From: an uncultured Synergistales bacterium
Lineage (GTDB): Bacteria; Synergistota; Synergistia; Synergistales; Aminobacteriaceae
Direction: 5' to 3'
DNA length: 64,000 nt
Assembly: GCA_905233565.1 (NCBI GenBank)
Contig: CAJOCL010000004.1
Span: forward strand, 1 to 64,000
The notes beneath the pieces are model-generated. The model was not told the DNA's origin. It was given only the letters and a program-made list of their open reading frames with translations, and did not search any database. Below, piece after piece: positions 35,420 to 43,276 of the stretch (its first letter is position 1; every line of letters starts with the position of its first letter). A program made the translations under genes and the position numbers.

Positions 35420-38400
35420 TTATTTGCACAGTTTATCACACGTTCTGCGTTCTTTCACGAACAGCAAAAACGCTAACGAAATAACTCCTGCAAGTCCTCC
35501 GTTACAGCCTGCGGAAGTGCTGCGTTTTTCGGATTCTGATTCAGCGTCTTCAATTTCCGCAATTTCTGAAACTTTGACTTCTGAATTACCTGCAGTTTTT
35601 GCGGCGACAACGGGCCCGTAAGTTATACCGGCTCTCAGCCATGCCGAAACGCTGACTTCATGGCCGTTGGGAATTTCTGAAATTTCCGCGCCTTCTGAGT
35701 TCCTGAAAACTGCTCCGCCGTCATCGTCTGAAATATCCTCGCCGTTAAGCGGCATTGAACGCCACAAAAGTTTTGAACCTTCAGGGACACTCTTGTCAAG
35801 CGATATGCTGAAGTCATACATTCCGTCTTTCGTAACCTGAACTTCAGGGAGTACGGCCGCGATTACGTAACCGCCGTCAGAAAGTTTGCGGAGGGCTTCA
35901 GAACTCGGCGAATTTTTATCGGCCTGAATGGATGACAGACTGCGGTTTTTCCCGAACGTTATTGAGCTTTGATCCGTTTGTTCCTGATTTTGCTTCTGCG
36001 TCCCGTCAGTGCTTTCTGTTGTCGGAGCCGTTGACGGTGCAGAGCCTTTTTTCGTTGACGCTGCTGCTTCATTAACTTTGAGGGTCAAATATTTTTCAGC
36101 GTATAATCCGTTAGGCGAATTAGCGTAAAAATCAATGTCGCTATATTCTCCGCTATGCCAAGGAGTACCGCTTATGACACCTGAAGGTGAACACGTTAAA
36201 CCCTTCGGCAACCTATAGGCTATCCATACAAACGAATCCGCACCATTGGCTTTTAGCGTTGTTTTGTATGCTTTGCCTGCTGTTGCATCTGGCAGTGATT
36301 TAGTGGTGATTTTTAGGCCTTCATTAACTTCAAGAGTTAAATTACATTTACTGACATACAGGCCGTTAGGGGAATAAGCATATAAATCAACGTAACTATA
36401 AGTTCCGCTGTTTAACGGAGTACCGCTGATAACCCCTGAGGGCGAACACGTTAAACCCTTCGGCAAACCCGCTGCCCTCCACACAAAAGAATCCGCACCG
36501 CTGGCTTTTAGCTTTGCGCTATACGATTTGCCTTTTGTTGCATCAGGCAGGGAACTTGTAGTAATTTTCAAGCTACCATTAACTTTGAGTGTGAAAGATT
36601 TATTGACGTATTGGCCAGTAGGCGAATAAGCGTATACATTAATAGTATATGTTCCGCTTGATAACGGCGTACCGCTTATTACTCCTGAGGGCGAACACGT
36701 CAAACCTTTCGGCCAATTTCCCCAATTCCCATAAGCTTCCCACACAAACGAATCCGCGCCGGTTGCTTTTAGCGTTGTTTTATATGCCTTGCCTAACGTT
36801 GCAACAGGCAGTGATTTAGTAGTAATTTTTAAGCCTTCATTAACTTTAATGGGGAGGTATTTATCAACATGTAGCCCATTAGGTGAATAAGCGTATAAAT
36901 GAATGTCGTTATTTGCTTCGCTTAGCGGAGTACCGCTTATAACCCCTGAGGGTGAACACGTTAAACCCTTCGGCAACCCCACTGCCCTCCATACAAAGGA
37001 TTTTGCACCGCTGGCTTCTAATGTCGCTTTATATGCCTTGCCTAACGTTGCAACAGGCAATGAAGCCGTTTTTATTGTCAAATTATTGTCCACAGTCAGC
37101 AAAATCCATTTATAAACAGATTTTCCTGCCTCATCTTTCAGCGTCGCCTTGATTCTATAGACCCCTGCGACTGTAGGAGTTCCAGTAATCGTTGCATACG
37201 GTCCAATTGAATCCAATGATAAACCATTAGGAAGTTTTGGGCTTAATGTCCATGTTATAGTCCCTGAAGACTTCGGGAATGATACAGAGAAGTTTTCTTC
37301 GTAAGGAGTATTAACTGTCGCATAACTAAGACGCTTTGCAGAGTTATTATCATCGCCGCCGACTGTTAAAGTCAGTGTTTTATAAACATATGTTCCGTAC
37401 GAGTTTATGGCTTTTAATTTAATACTATAACTGCCCTTGCAGGCAGGTACACCGCTCAAAATTCCCTTTGATGAAAGAGTTAAACCTGACGGAAGCCGAG
37501 TTGTTGAATACCATGATACAGCAGTTGAGCTTTTTGCCTGCAATACAACTTTGTAACTTTTCCCGACGGTTGCATCACTTAGAGATTCATTAACAATTGA
37601 CAGATTATCAACAATTTTTAATTCCAATGTTTTGTCAACGTATGCTCCGTAAACGTCAAGTACTCTGACATGAATACTGTATGTTCCAGCTTGTCGAGGC
37701 GTACCGCTTAAGACTCCTCCTGATGAAAGAGTTAACCCCGAAGGAAGTTTTGTTACTGCATACCATGCTTTTGCTGTTGCCCCCGATGCTTTCAAAGTAA
37801 CTTTATATTTTTGGCCTGATATAGCATTTTTTAGAGCTGATGTTGTGATTTTCAAGTCGCTTACTATGTTCAGCGTCAATGTTTTATTGACATATTCCCC
37901 GTAAGTATCAATCGCTCTGACATCAACGCTATAAGTTCCAGCTCGTTGAGGCGTACCAATCAGCTGTCCATCTGCAGAAAGCGTTAAACCAATAGGAAGC
38001 GTTTTTCTTGGATACCATGAAACAGGAACTGTGCCTTTTGCCTTCAAAGTTGCGCTGTATTTTTTGCCGACAGTTGCATTTGATAATTTCGTAGTGCTGA
38101 TTGACACAATGCCGTCTTTTACCGTCAGCGTGAACGATTTAGCAAAATATGTTCCAGTCTTGTTAATGGCTCTGGCGTAAATTGTGTAAGTTCCTGACTT
38201 TTTAGGCGTACCGCTGAGGAGACCGCTTTTTGATAGCGTCAGACCCGGAGGAAGCGCTGAAGTCGCTGCCCAAGCTCCGCCCGATATGTTCTTCGCTGAT
38301 AGCTGTTTACTGTAAGCAACGCCAACTCGAGCATTCGGGAGTGATGAAGTTGATATAATGGGGTCGCCTATCTGAACAACAAGCGTAAATTTTTTCGTGC

Positions 38401-39295
38401 TTGAACCTGCTGAGTTTGTTGCCTTTATTGAGAATTTGAAAGTCCCGGCCTTTGTCGGTTTACCGCTGAGAACGCCTTTTGACGATAGCGACATCCCTAC
38501 AGGGAGGCTCGACGATGCCGCAACGCTCCAAGACGGGGCAGGTGTACCCGATGCCTGAAGGGTTACGCTGTCGTACTTGGTGTATGTGTAAGCTGCCGGG
38601 AGATCTGCCTCAGTAAGGATAACGGGCTTTTCAGACATTGTGATTGAAAAAGTTTTTTCACGTTTTCTCAGCTCATTTTTTGCGGTTACATTGTTGAACG
38701 AGTATATAGAGAGTCCGCCGTTTGTTGCTGAATATGAGTACCGTGATGATAATGTATTCCAGTCATAATAATTGCTTGAACATTTGAATCCGCAAATGTT
38801 TTTTGAATCTTTTTCGACATGGGACTGAAAGAACGTAACGCCGTTCTCGTCAATATCGTTAATTAAAGCTGTGTGCTGAGTGTTCCGGCTGCTTCCGCCC
38901 CAGTGCATTTGAACGACATCGCCGGATTGCGCGTTTGCGAAAACTGCCTTAACTTCTGCTGAGGTCGGCCCCCTGTTTAAGCGTTCATCTCCGTGTACGT
39001 CATTGAGCCACTGTCCGCCCTCTATCGGGGTGAGGCCGTTGAGTTCACGGTGTGCTCCGCCGTTGTATTTGGGAAGTTCGCCCCTGTCCTCACTTAAGCA
39101 TACGTGCCTGACGAAATATATACAGTTTCCGCCGTAATATCTGTCAGGAGATTCAGGGGGAAAGCTGGGGACTGCGACTTGATCCTCGATGTAACGCCAG
39201 TCATCGGGATTGTATCTGTTTGACGCATGAGCAGGGGGAATGAAGAGCGTACAAATTAATGCTGCGGACAATATTAACGCTGTTAATTTTTTCAT
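35420..39295 (-). CDS. CHAP-like amidase domain with ten Ig-like (He_PIG) repeats and Synerg-CTERM
   Basis: A 1291-residue surface protein. After the signal peptide (to about 25) comes a CHAP/NlpC-P60-like module: Cys58 in GGNCIYFVRH, GDVVQMHWGG and His141 in NTQHTALI, a likely peptidase or amidase pair. Ten repeats of about 85 residues follow (about 227-1075), each with LPxGLTLSxxGVLSGTPxxAG. A linker of Ser/Thr/Gln and a beta domain lead to the sorting signal SAGCNGGLAGV, a hydrophobic stretch and KERR, then seven further residues (TCDKLCK), unusual for the signal. Repeats 7-10 are very similar to each other, which suggests recent duplication. Confidence 0.8.
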   Translation of the reverse strand: MKKLTALILSAALICTLFIPPAHASNRYNPDDWRYIEDQVAVPSFPPESPDRYYGGNCIYFVRHVCLSEDRGELPKYNGGAHRELNGLTPIEGGQWLNDVHGDERLNRGPTSAEVKAVFANAQSGDVVQMHWGGSSRNTQHTALINDIDENGVTFFQSHVEKDSKNICGFKCSSNYYDWNTLSSRYSYSATNGGLSIYSFNNVTAKNELRKREKTFSITMSEKPVILTEADLPAAYTYTKYDSVTLQASGTPAPSWSVAASSSLPVGMSLSSKGVLSGKPTKAGTFKFSIKATNSAGSSTKKFTLVVQIGDPIISTSSLPNARVGVAYSKQLSAKNISGGAWAATSALPPGLTLSKSGLLSGTPKKSGTYTIYARAINKTGTYFAKSFTLTVKDGIVSISTTKLSNATVGKKYSATLKAKGTVPVSWYPRKTLPIGLTLSADGQLIGTPQRAGTYSVDVRAIDTYGEYVNKTLTLNIVSDLKITTSALKNAISGQKYKVTLKASGATAKAWYAVTKLPSGLTLSSGGVLSGTPRQAGTYSIHVRVLDVYGAYVDKTLELKIVDNLSIVNESLSDATVGKSYKVVLQAKSSTAVSWYSTTRLPSGLTLSSKGILSGVPACKGSYSIKLKAINSYGTYVYKTLTLTVGGDDNNSAKRLSYATVNTPYEENFSVSFPKSSGTITWTLSPKLPNGLSLDSIGPYATITGTPTVAGVYRIKATLKDEAGKSVYKWILLTVDNNLTIKTASLPVATLGKAYKATLEASGAKSFVWRAVGLPKGLTCSPSGVISGTPLSEANNDIHLYAYSPNGLHVDKYLPIKVNEGLKITTKSLPVATLGKAYKTTLKATGADSFVWEAYGNWGNWPKGLTCSPSGVISGTPLSSGTYTINVYAYSPTGQYVNKSFTLKVNGSLKITTSSLPDATKGKSYSAKLKASGADSFVWRAAGLPKGLTCSPSGVISGTPLNSGTYSYVDLYAYSPNGLYVSKCNLTLEVNEGLKITTKSLPDATAGKAYKTTLKANGADSFVWIAYRLPKGLTCSPSGVISGTPWHSGEYSDIDFYANSPNGLYAEKYLTLKVNEAAASTKKGSAPSTAPTTESTDGTQKQNQEQTDQSSITFGKNRSLSSIQADKNSPSSEALRKLSDGGYVIAAVLPEVQVTKDGMYDFSISLDKSVPEGSKLLWRSMPLNGEDISDDDGGAVFRNSEGAEISEIPNGHEVSVSAWLRAGITYGPVVAAKTAGNSEVKVSEIAEIEDAESESEKRSTSAGCNGGLAGVISLAFLLFVKERRTCDKLCK

Positions 39296-40131
39296 GATTT
39301 AGACCTCCTAATGTAAATAAACCAATAAATAATCCCTACAAGCCCTGAACCTCCGATAATATTTCCGATTGTTACGGGTATTAAATTGCCAGTGAACATG
39401 CTGCACCAGTTCAGAGCGTCAATTGAAGCCTGTGATGTTCCTAGTTCAATAGCTTTTGTAACGTATAACGGGTTACACTTTGCGATTATTCCTGCCGTTA
39501 TGTAATACATGTTAGCGACACTGTGTTCAAAGCCTGACGCTACGAAAAGCCATATCGGAAAGAAAACACAAACGGCCTTGCTGATTCCGTCCTTTGCGCC
39601 GAATGACGACCATACAGCCAGGCACACAAGCCAGTTGCAGAGAATGCCGAGAACTAACGCGCTACAGAATGAAAGATTTATTTTTCCTGCAGCAGCCTTA
39701 ACCGTTGAGCCTCCGAGCAGACCGCCGCTGTAATCAAGCTGTCCTGACCATAATACGAGATATGCAATAATCACCCCTCCGATTAAATTTCCCAAATAAA
39801 CGACAATCCATGAACGCAATAATTTATACAGCGTAATTTTGCGTTCAGCAAGCGCGATTATCATTAAATTATTGCCCGTGAATAATTCTGCTCCGGCCAT
39901 AAGAACGAGCATTAAACCGGCAGGGAATATTAACCCCCCGATTAATTTTGCCGTGCTTACGTCTTTTATAGTGTGTGAGGCCATGTTTGCAGCTTCAGCC
40001 CCGAACGCTATGAAAACTCCTGCGAGTATTCCGAGAATAAATTGATTGATGACGGTCATATTTGCTTTTTTGATGCCGACATTAACGGTAAATTCGGCGA
40101 TTTCTGACGGTGAAAGAAAATTACTGTTCAT
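39292..40131 (-). CDS. Formate/nitrite transporter family channel
   Basis: The 279-residue protein has six TM segments typical of the FNT family: GVFIAFGAEAANMA, AELFTGNNLMI (the conserved N-terminal half motif), LGNLIGGVIIAYLV, LGILCNWLVCLAVW and GNLIPVTIGNIIGGS. It passes formate, nitrite or hydrosulfide across the inner membrane; the substrate is not defined here. It overlaps the downstream CHAP-like gene by four bases. Its promoter probably lies at 40302-40310. Confidence 0.92.
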   Translation of the reverse strand: MNSNFLSPSEIAEFTVNVGIKKANMTVINQFILGILAGVFIAFGAEAANMASHTIKDVSTAKLIGGLIFPAGLMLVLMAGAELFTGNNLMIIALAERKITLYKLLRSWIVVYLGNLIGGVIIAYLVLWSGQLDYSGGLLGGSTVKAAAGKINLSFCSALVLGILCNWLVCLAVWSSFGAKDGISKAVCVFFPIWLFVASGFEHSVANMYYITAGIIAKCNPLYVTKAIELGTSQASIDALNWCSMFTGNLIPVTIGNIIGGSGLVGIIYWFIYIRRSKS

Positions 40132-40230
40132 GATTTTATGTATGCAGCCCCTTTAATTATTAAAATATAAACATATTGTGAAATTTTAGGGAATTATATA
40201 TGGATACAACAAAATAAGGCAAGTACTATG

Positions 40231-40239
40231 TGCTATAAT
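40231..40239 (+). promoter_or_regulatory. Extended -10 promoter of the peptide-modification operon
   Basis: TGCTATAAT is an exact extended -10. Transcription from it gives an untranslated leader of about 240 bases before the HTH gene at 40484. Confidence 0.5.
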
Positions 40240-40301
40240 CTATTTATATTGTCGGAACTTTAAGCACTGGCTGAAAGTTTATTTTGACTTGCCTTGCTTT
40301 A

Positions 40302-40310
40302 ATTATAACA
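40302..40310 (-). promoter_or_regulatory. Extended -10 promoter of the formate/nitrite transporter gene
   Basis: On the minus strand TGTTATAAT matches the same extended -10 form as at 27192. It would read leftward to the ATG at 40131 with a leader of about 165 bases. Confidence 0.45.
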
Positions 40311-40333
40311 TAGCGCGTCTAAAGATGTAGTTT

Positions 40334-40404
40334 TGCCGTGTGCTGAAAAGTTATCTTAAACGGGCTGTGTATGAACAAAAAAAGTCATCACGGCACGTTT
40401 TTTT
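40334..40404 (+). promoter_or_regulatory. Possible leader attenuator before the peptide-modification operon
   Basis: TGCCGTG (40334-40340) and CACGGCA (40389-40395) are inverted with a large loop and are followed by CG and seven T. The form is that of a long-loop terminator inside the untranslated leader. Whether it folds and stops transcription has to be measured. Confidence 0.35.
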
Positions 40405-40483
40405 ATTCAACGCAAAACACACCTAACCTTACTGTTTGGATAAATATACTGGATTCAAAGACTTAAAGGAAAGGTGTTAATTA

Positions 40484-40729
40484 ATGTCAAAGATGATGTC
40501 ATCAATGAGAATTGAACGTCTTAATATGCTGCTTGAGGTTTTGCGTTCAAAGCCGTATATCTCACGCGGAAATCTCATCAGTGAATGCGGTTATCAGTCA
40601 GAAAGAACTCTTGAAAGTGATCTGCGTTTCCTGAAGCGTTCGTTCGGCGTGAAAATACGTTACAGCCGCAGCAGAGAAGGTTATCTCCTTTTGAGCGGGG
40701 GAAAATATATATTGAATAGGGGTATATAA
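40484..40729 (+). CDS. Short HTH regulator related to the N-terminus of the WYL protein at 45588
   Basis: An 81-residue protein made only of a winged-helix domain: RIERLNMLLEVLRSKPYIS, GYQSERTLESDLRFLKRSFG and IRYSRSREGYLLLSGGKYIL. The same pattern opens the WYL regulator at the other end of the operon (SSIRIRRLLKLASYLRKKG, CEYSSRRALQDDIRLLK), so they are paralogs and this one lacks the WYL sensor. It is first in the operon, with AAAGGAAAGGTG before its ATG, and four bases ahead of the radical SAM gene. It may modulate the longer regulator by competing for its DNA site. Confidence 0.7.
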   Translation: MSKMMSSMRIERLNMLLEVLRSKPYISRGNLISECGYQSERTLESDLRFLKRSFGVKIRYSRSREGYLLLSGGKYILNRGI

Positions 40730-40732
40730 GAT

Positions 40733-41515
40733 ATGAAGACTTACAATCTGAGGGCGGTACTGTCCGACAAGTGCAATTACTCCTGTGTTTTCTGCTCACA
40801 TGATTTCAACAGGAGCGTTAATCTTGATATTGCTCCCGATTTCCTGAAAGAATGCGTAAAAGTCTTTGCTTCTCTTGGCGGAAAAAAAGTTACTTACACG
40901 GGCGGAGAGCCTTTAATATATCCTGCACTCTATGAAATTATGAGGCTTGCAAAATCTCTCGGCCTCAAAAATTCAATAACAACTAACGGTTCAATGATTT
41001 CAAGGCAGACTGAAGAGTTTTACGGGCTTGCAGACGCTCTGAATATTTCAATACCTTCATTTGAGCCGGAAATTTATAAAAAATTGACAGGTTCAAAAAT
41101 TCCGCTTGAAATCATAAAAGAAAATGCCCTGAAAGCCTCTGAACACGGGCTGAAAGTCAAAATAAACACCGTTTATACGCGTCAAAATGAAAAGATGATT
41201 AACATGATGATCGATTTCTTTTCGCCTCACGGAATAGTCATAAAGTTAATGAATGACATGATAGCCGGTGAAGATTATTACATTGAATTTCTTAAGTTTG
41301 CCGAAAAATTCAGGTGCGATTCACGGGTTGAGATTGAGAGCGGAAAGAATCCGGGATTAGAAATCTGCCGCAGCTGTAAAATCCCTCACCCTACAGGCTG
41401 TCCCTCTTGCCGTTCAATATGGGTATACCCTGACAAAAGAATAACTTTATGCCCGTTCGATAACACGGGATACGATGATATATTTAGTCAAATTTCAAAG
41501 TTAATGAAATCATAG
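40733..41515 (+). CDS. Radical SAM protein, MoaA-like, with C-terminal cysteines
   Basis: The 260-residue protein has the radical SAM cysteines Cys14, Cys18 and Cys21 in CNYSCVFC, the GGEPL motif (VTYTGGEPLIYPAL) and TTNGSMI. Near the C-terminus are CRSCKIPHPTGCPSC and RITLCPF, which could bind a further cluster. It resembles MoaA-type and other small rSAM enzymes but lies far from any molybdopterin gene. As the first enzyme gene of the operon it may modify the peptides encoded downstream, or a protein or nucleotide; the target is unknown. Confidence 0.78.
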   Translation: MKTYNLRAVLSDKCNYSCVFCSHDFNRSVNLDIAPDFLKECVKVFASLGGKKVTYTGGEPLIYPALYEIMRLAKSLGLKNSITTNGSMISRQTEEFYGLADALNISIPSFEPEIYKKLTGSKIPLEIIKENALKASEHGLKVKINTVYTRQNEKMINMMIDFFSPHGIVIKLMNDMIAGEDYYIEFLKFAEKFRCDSRVEIESGKNPGLEICRSCKIPHPTGCPSCRSIWVYPDKRITLCPFDNTGYDDIFSQISKLMKS

Positions 41516-41531
41516 AACAGGAGATAATTTC

Positions 41532-42008
41532 ATGACGGACAGGAAAATTATAACTGAACTTTTCATAAAAACGCTTGAAAAAAATATAGCGTCATCACAG
41601 GAAGGAATCGAAATGCAGAAAGATTATCTTGCAGATCAGCCCGGCCCTATGCAGAGCCGTTACGACAGCGCATTGGTTGAAGGTCAGTGGCAGTTGTCGG
41701 AAATGAAAAAAAGCCTTGACGAAATGCAGCGCGCTTTATCTTTAATGAAGGAACTTGAAGACGTTAAGAGCGACATAATTGTGAGCGGTTCACTTGTCAT
41801 TCTCAATCAAAATAATTCGCATAACGGTTATTTCATTCTTGACGCAAAAGGCGCGGCGGGTGCATCGGTCATTCATGAGGGCAGAAAGTACACGGTCATA
41901 ACCCCTCAAAGCCCTTTGGGTAAAGTCCTTATGGGCAGGAAATCAGGCGAAACGGCGGAGTTTAAGACCTCGCGTGTAATGCGCTGCAAGATTGAGGAAG
42001 TCTGTTAA
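41532..42008 (+). CDS. GreA/GreB-like C-terminal domain protein with a coiled-coil start
   Basis: The 158-residue protein has an N-terminal helical part (residues about 1-85, with YDSALVEGQWQLSEMKKSLD) and a C-terminal FKBP-like fold like that of GreA: SGSLVILNQNN, then the signature SPLGKVLMGRKSGETAEF. The acidic tip of the Gre coiled coil that works in RNA polymerase is not clearly kept. It lies 16 bases after the rSAM gene and directly before the kinase-like gene, so it belongs to the operon. A Gre-like factor specialised for this locus or a binding protein are both possible. Confidence 0.6.
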   Translation: MTDRKIITELFIKTLEKNIASSQEGIEMQKDYLADQPGPMQSRYDSALVEGQWQLSEMKKSLDEMQRALSLMKELEDVKSDIIVSGSLVILNQNNSHNGYFILDAKGAAGASVIHEGRKYTVITPQSPLGKVLMGRKSGETAEFKTSRVMRCKIEEVC

Positions 42009-42545
42009 ATGCTTATAACACTTGAAGGAATTGACGGAACGGGTAAAAGTTCAGCAGCTGAAATGCTCGCAAAAGAACTCGGCTTTATCTTCACTTCAAC
42101 GCCCGGCGCGGATTACTCAGCCATAAGGAACGCAGCAGCCTCGAACAAATATTCAGCTTATCACTATTATTTGTCATCATGCTATTACATTTCAGACATG
42201 GCCGGAAAGTTTAATATAGTATGCGACAGATATATACATTCGACGATCGCGTATAACTGGCCTTATTCTTATAGTTACCCTGAAGATTTGTATTCTTGTT
42301 TTGAAGGATTGAGACGGCCTGAAAAGAGCTTTCTTTTATGCGCGTCTGACAGCGTAAGGCTTGAACGGATGAACAGCCGTAAACAAAAAGGGGGAATTAT
42401 TTCGGAACTTGACGAGGATTTTCAAGGTCAAAAGAGGGCTCAGGAAGTTTACATGAAATTTCCTGAACTTATAAGGATTGAAACAGAAGGAATGAGCCTT
42501 CAGGAAGTCGTCAAAAAATTAGTGCATGAAGCAAAACACGCTTAA
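42009..42545 (+). CDS. Thymidylate-kinase-like P-loop protein
   Basis: The 178-residue protein begins LITLEGIDGTGKSSAAEML, with Walker A at residues 7-14 (GIDGTGKS), then the VCDRYIHSTIAYN block corresponding to the DR(Y/F) motif of Tmk. It is shorter than housekeeping Tmk (about 205) and its lid region is reduced (MNSRKQKGGIISELDEDFQG). It starts right after the Gre-like gene. A divergent nucleotide or nucleoside kinase is likely, but the substrate may not be dTMP. Confidence 0.65.
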   Translation: MLITLEGIDGTGKSSAAEMLAKELGFIFTSTPGADYSAIRNAAASNKYSAYHYYLSSCYYISDMAGKFNIVCDRYIHSTIAYNWPYSYSYPEDLYSCFEGLRRPEKSFLLCASDSVRLERMNSRKQKGGIISELDEDFQGQKRAQEVYMKFPELIRIETEGMSLQEVVKKLVHEAKHA

Positions 42546-42605
42546 AGTGTCGTTATGCCTGATTATAATTTCAGCAAAAATTAAAGCGAAAGGATAAACG
42601 CGGTT

Positions 42606-42995
42606 ATGTCAAAAGAAATTCAAAGCATTGATGATATTGACCCCAAGTATTCAAAGGATTACTCAGAAGATTCTTTCTGGGACAAAATCAAAACCGTACT
42701 CAAAAAAGCAGGTCTGCCGTTAATCTACAAGGCACTTCAGCTTTATTACGTCATGCAGAGGCCGGATTGTCCGGCAGGAATAAAAGCGGCAATAATCGTA
42801 ACGCTTGGATATTTCATTTCGCCGATTGATTTCATACCTGACTTTATTCCCATTGTCGGCTTCACTGATGATCTTGCTGCGGTTGTTGCTGCCTTAGTAA
42901 TGGCTCAGATGTATGTTGATGAAAAGGTAAAGCGTCAGGCCCGTGAGGCGATTGACAGGATTTTCGGCGCAGGAACTTCAGACGAGCTTGATTAA
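42606..42995 (+). CDS. DUF1232 (YkvA-type) membrane protein
   Basis: The 129-residue protein contains the DUF1232 core AAIIVTLGYFISPIDFIPDF, a membrane-associated stretch near residues 60-79, followed by GFTDDLAAVVAAL and a charged tail. The domain is widespread but has no agreed function. The gene lies 60 bases after the kinase-like gene, with its stop overlapping the start of the YkgJ-like gene (TAATG), which indicates coupling. Confidence 0.8.
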   Translation: MSKEIQSIDDIDPKYSKDYSEDSFWDKIKTVLKKAGLPLIYKALQLYYVMQRPDCPAGIKAAIIVTLGYFISPIDFIPDFIPIVGFTDDLAAVVAALVMAQMYVDEKVKRQAREAIDRIFGAGTSDELD

Positions 42996-43276
42996 TGTTT
43001 GAGTGCAGAAAGTGCGGAAAATGCTGTACACTCTTCAGGTTTTTCCCGGAAGACAGCGAAATACGCCTCGCACTCGACAGCGGCGACGGGACATGCAGAT
43101 ATTTCGACAGGGAGTCAAGGCTATGCAAAATCTACGGCTCCCGTCCGATAATCTGCAATCACTCAAAGTATTATGACGAATGCTTAAAGGACAGTATGAC
43201 GCGTGAAGAGTTTGAAAATTTTTTGAATGTTTTCTGTGAAAAGATAAGGAATGATGATTTTGAAGGATTGGGTTAA
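42995..43276 (+). CDS. YkgJ-family cysteine-cluster protein
   Basis: The 93-residue protein begins FECRKCGKCCTLF; cysteines at 4, 7, 10 and 11 and later in CRYFDRESRLCKIYGSRPIIC match the YkgJ family, thought to bind zinc or an iron-sulfur cluster. Its last 26 bases overlap the start of the downstream rSAM/SPASM gene, a tight coupling that suggests the two proteins work together, for instance cluster supply. This is inference. Confidence 0.8.
   Translation: MFECRKCGKCCTLFRFFPEDSEIRLALDSGDGTCRYFDRESRLCKIYGSRPIICNHSKYYDECLKDSMTREEFENFLNVFCEKIRNDDFEGLG

Larger units (their letters stand above)
40132..40483. other. Intergenic region with facing promoters and a possible attenuator
   Basis: No open frame of note lies in these 352 bases. 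They hold a plus-strand extended -10 (40231-40239), a minus-strand extended -10 (40302-40310), an inverted pair AAGGCAAGT (40216-40224) and ACTTGCCTT (40287-40295), and a terminator-like hairpin at 40334-40404. The two promoters face each other, so their transcripts would overlap by about 50 bases. Confidence 0.5.

Noticed and set aside
36070-38600. Roughly 250-base repeats suggesting tandem insertion elements
   Set aside because: They encode successive Ig-like domains in one frame of the CHAP-like protein; there are no terminal inverted repeats or transposase.
41532-42008. Housekeeping greA
   Set aside because: Only the C-terminal domain matches well, and the operon context is not that of greA; a paralog is more likely.
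42009-42545. Housekeeping thymidylate kinase
   Set aside because: It is short with an altered lid and in an unrelated operon; a true tmk is expected elsewhere in the genome.
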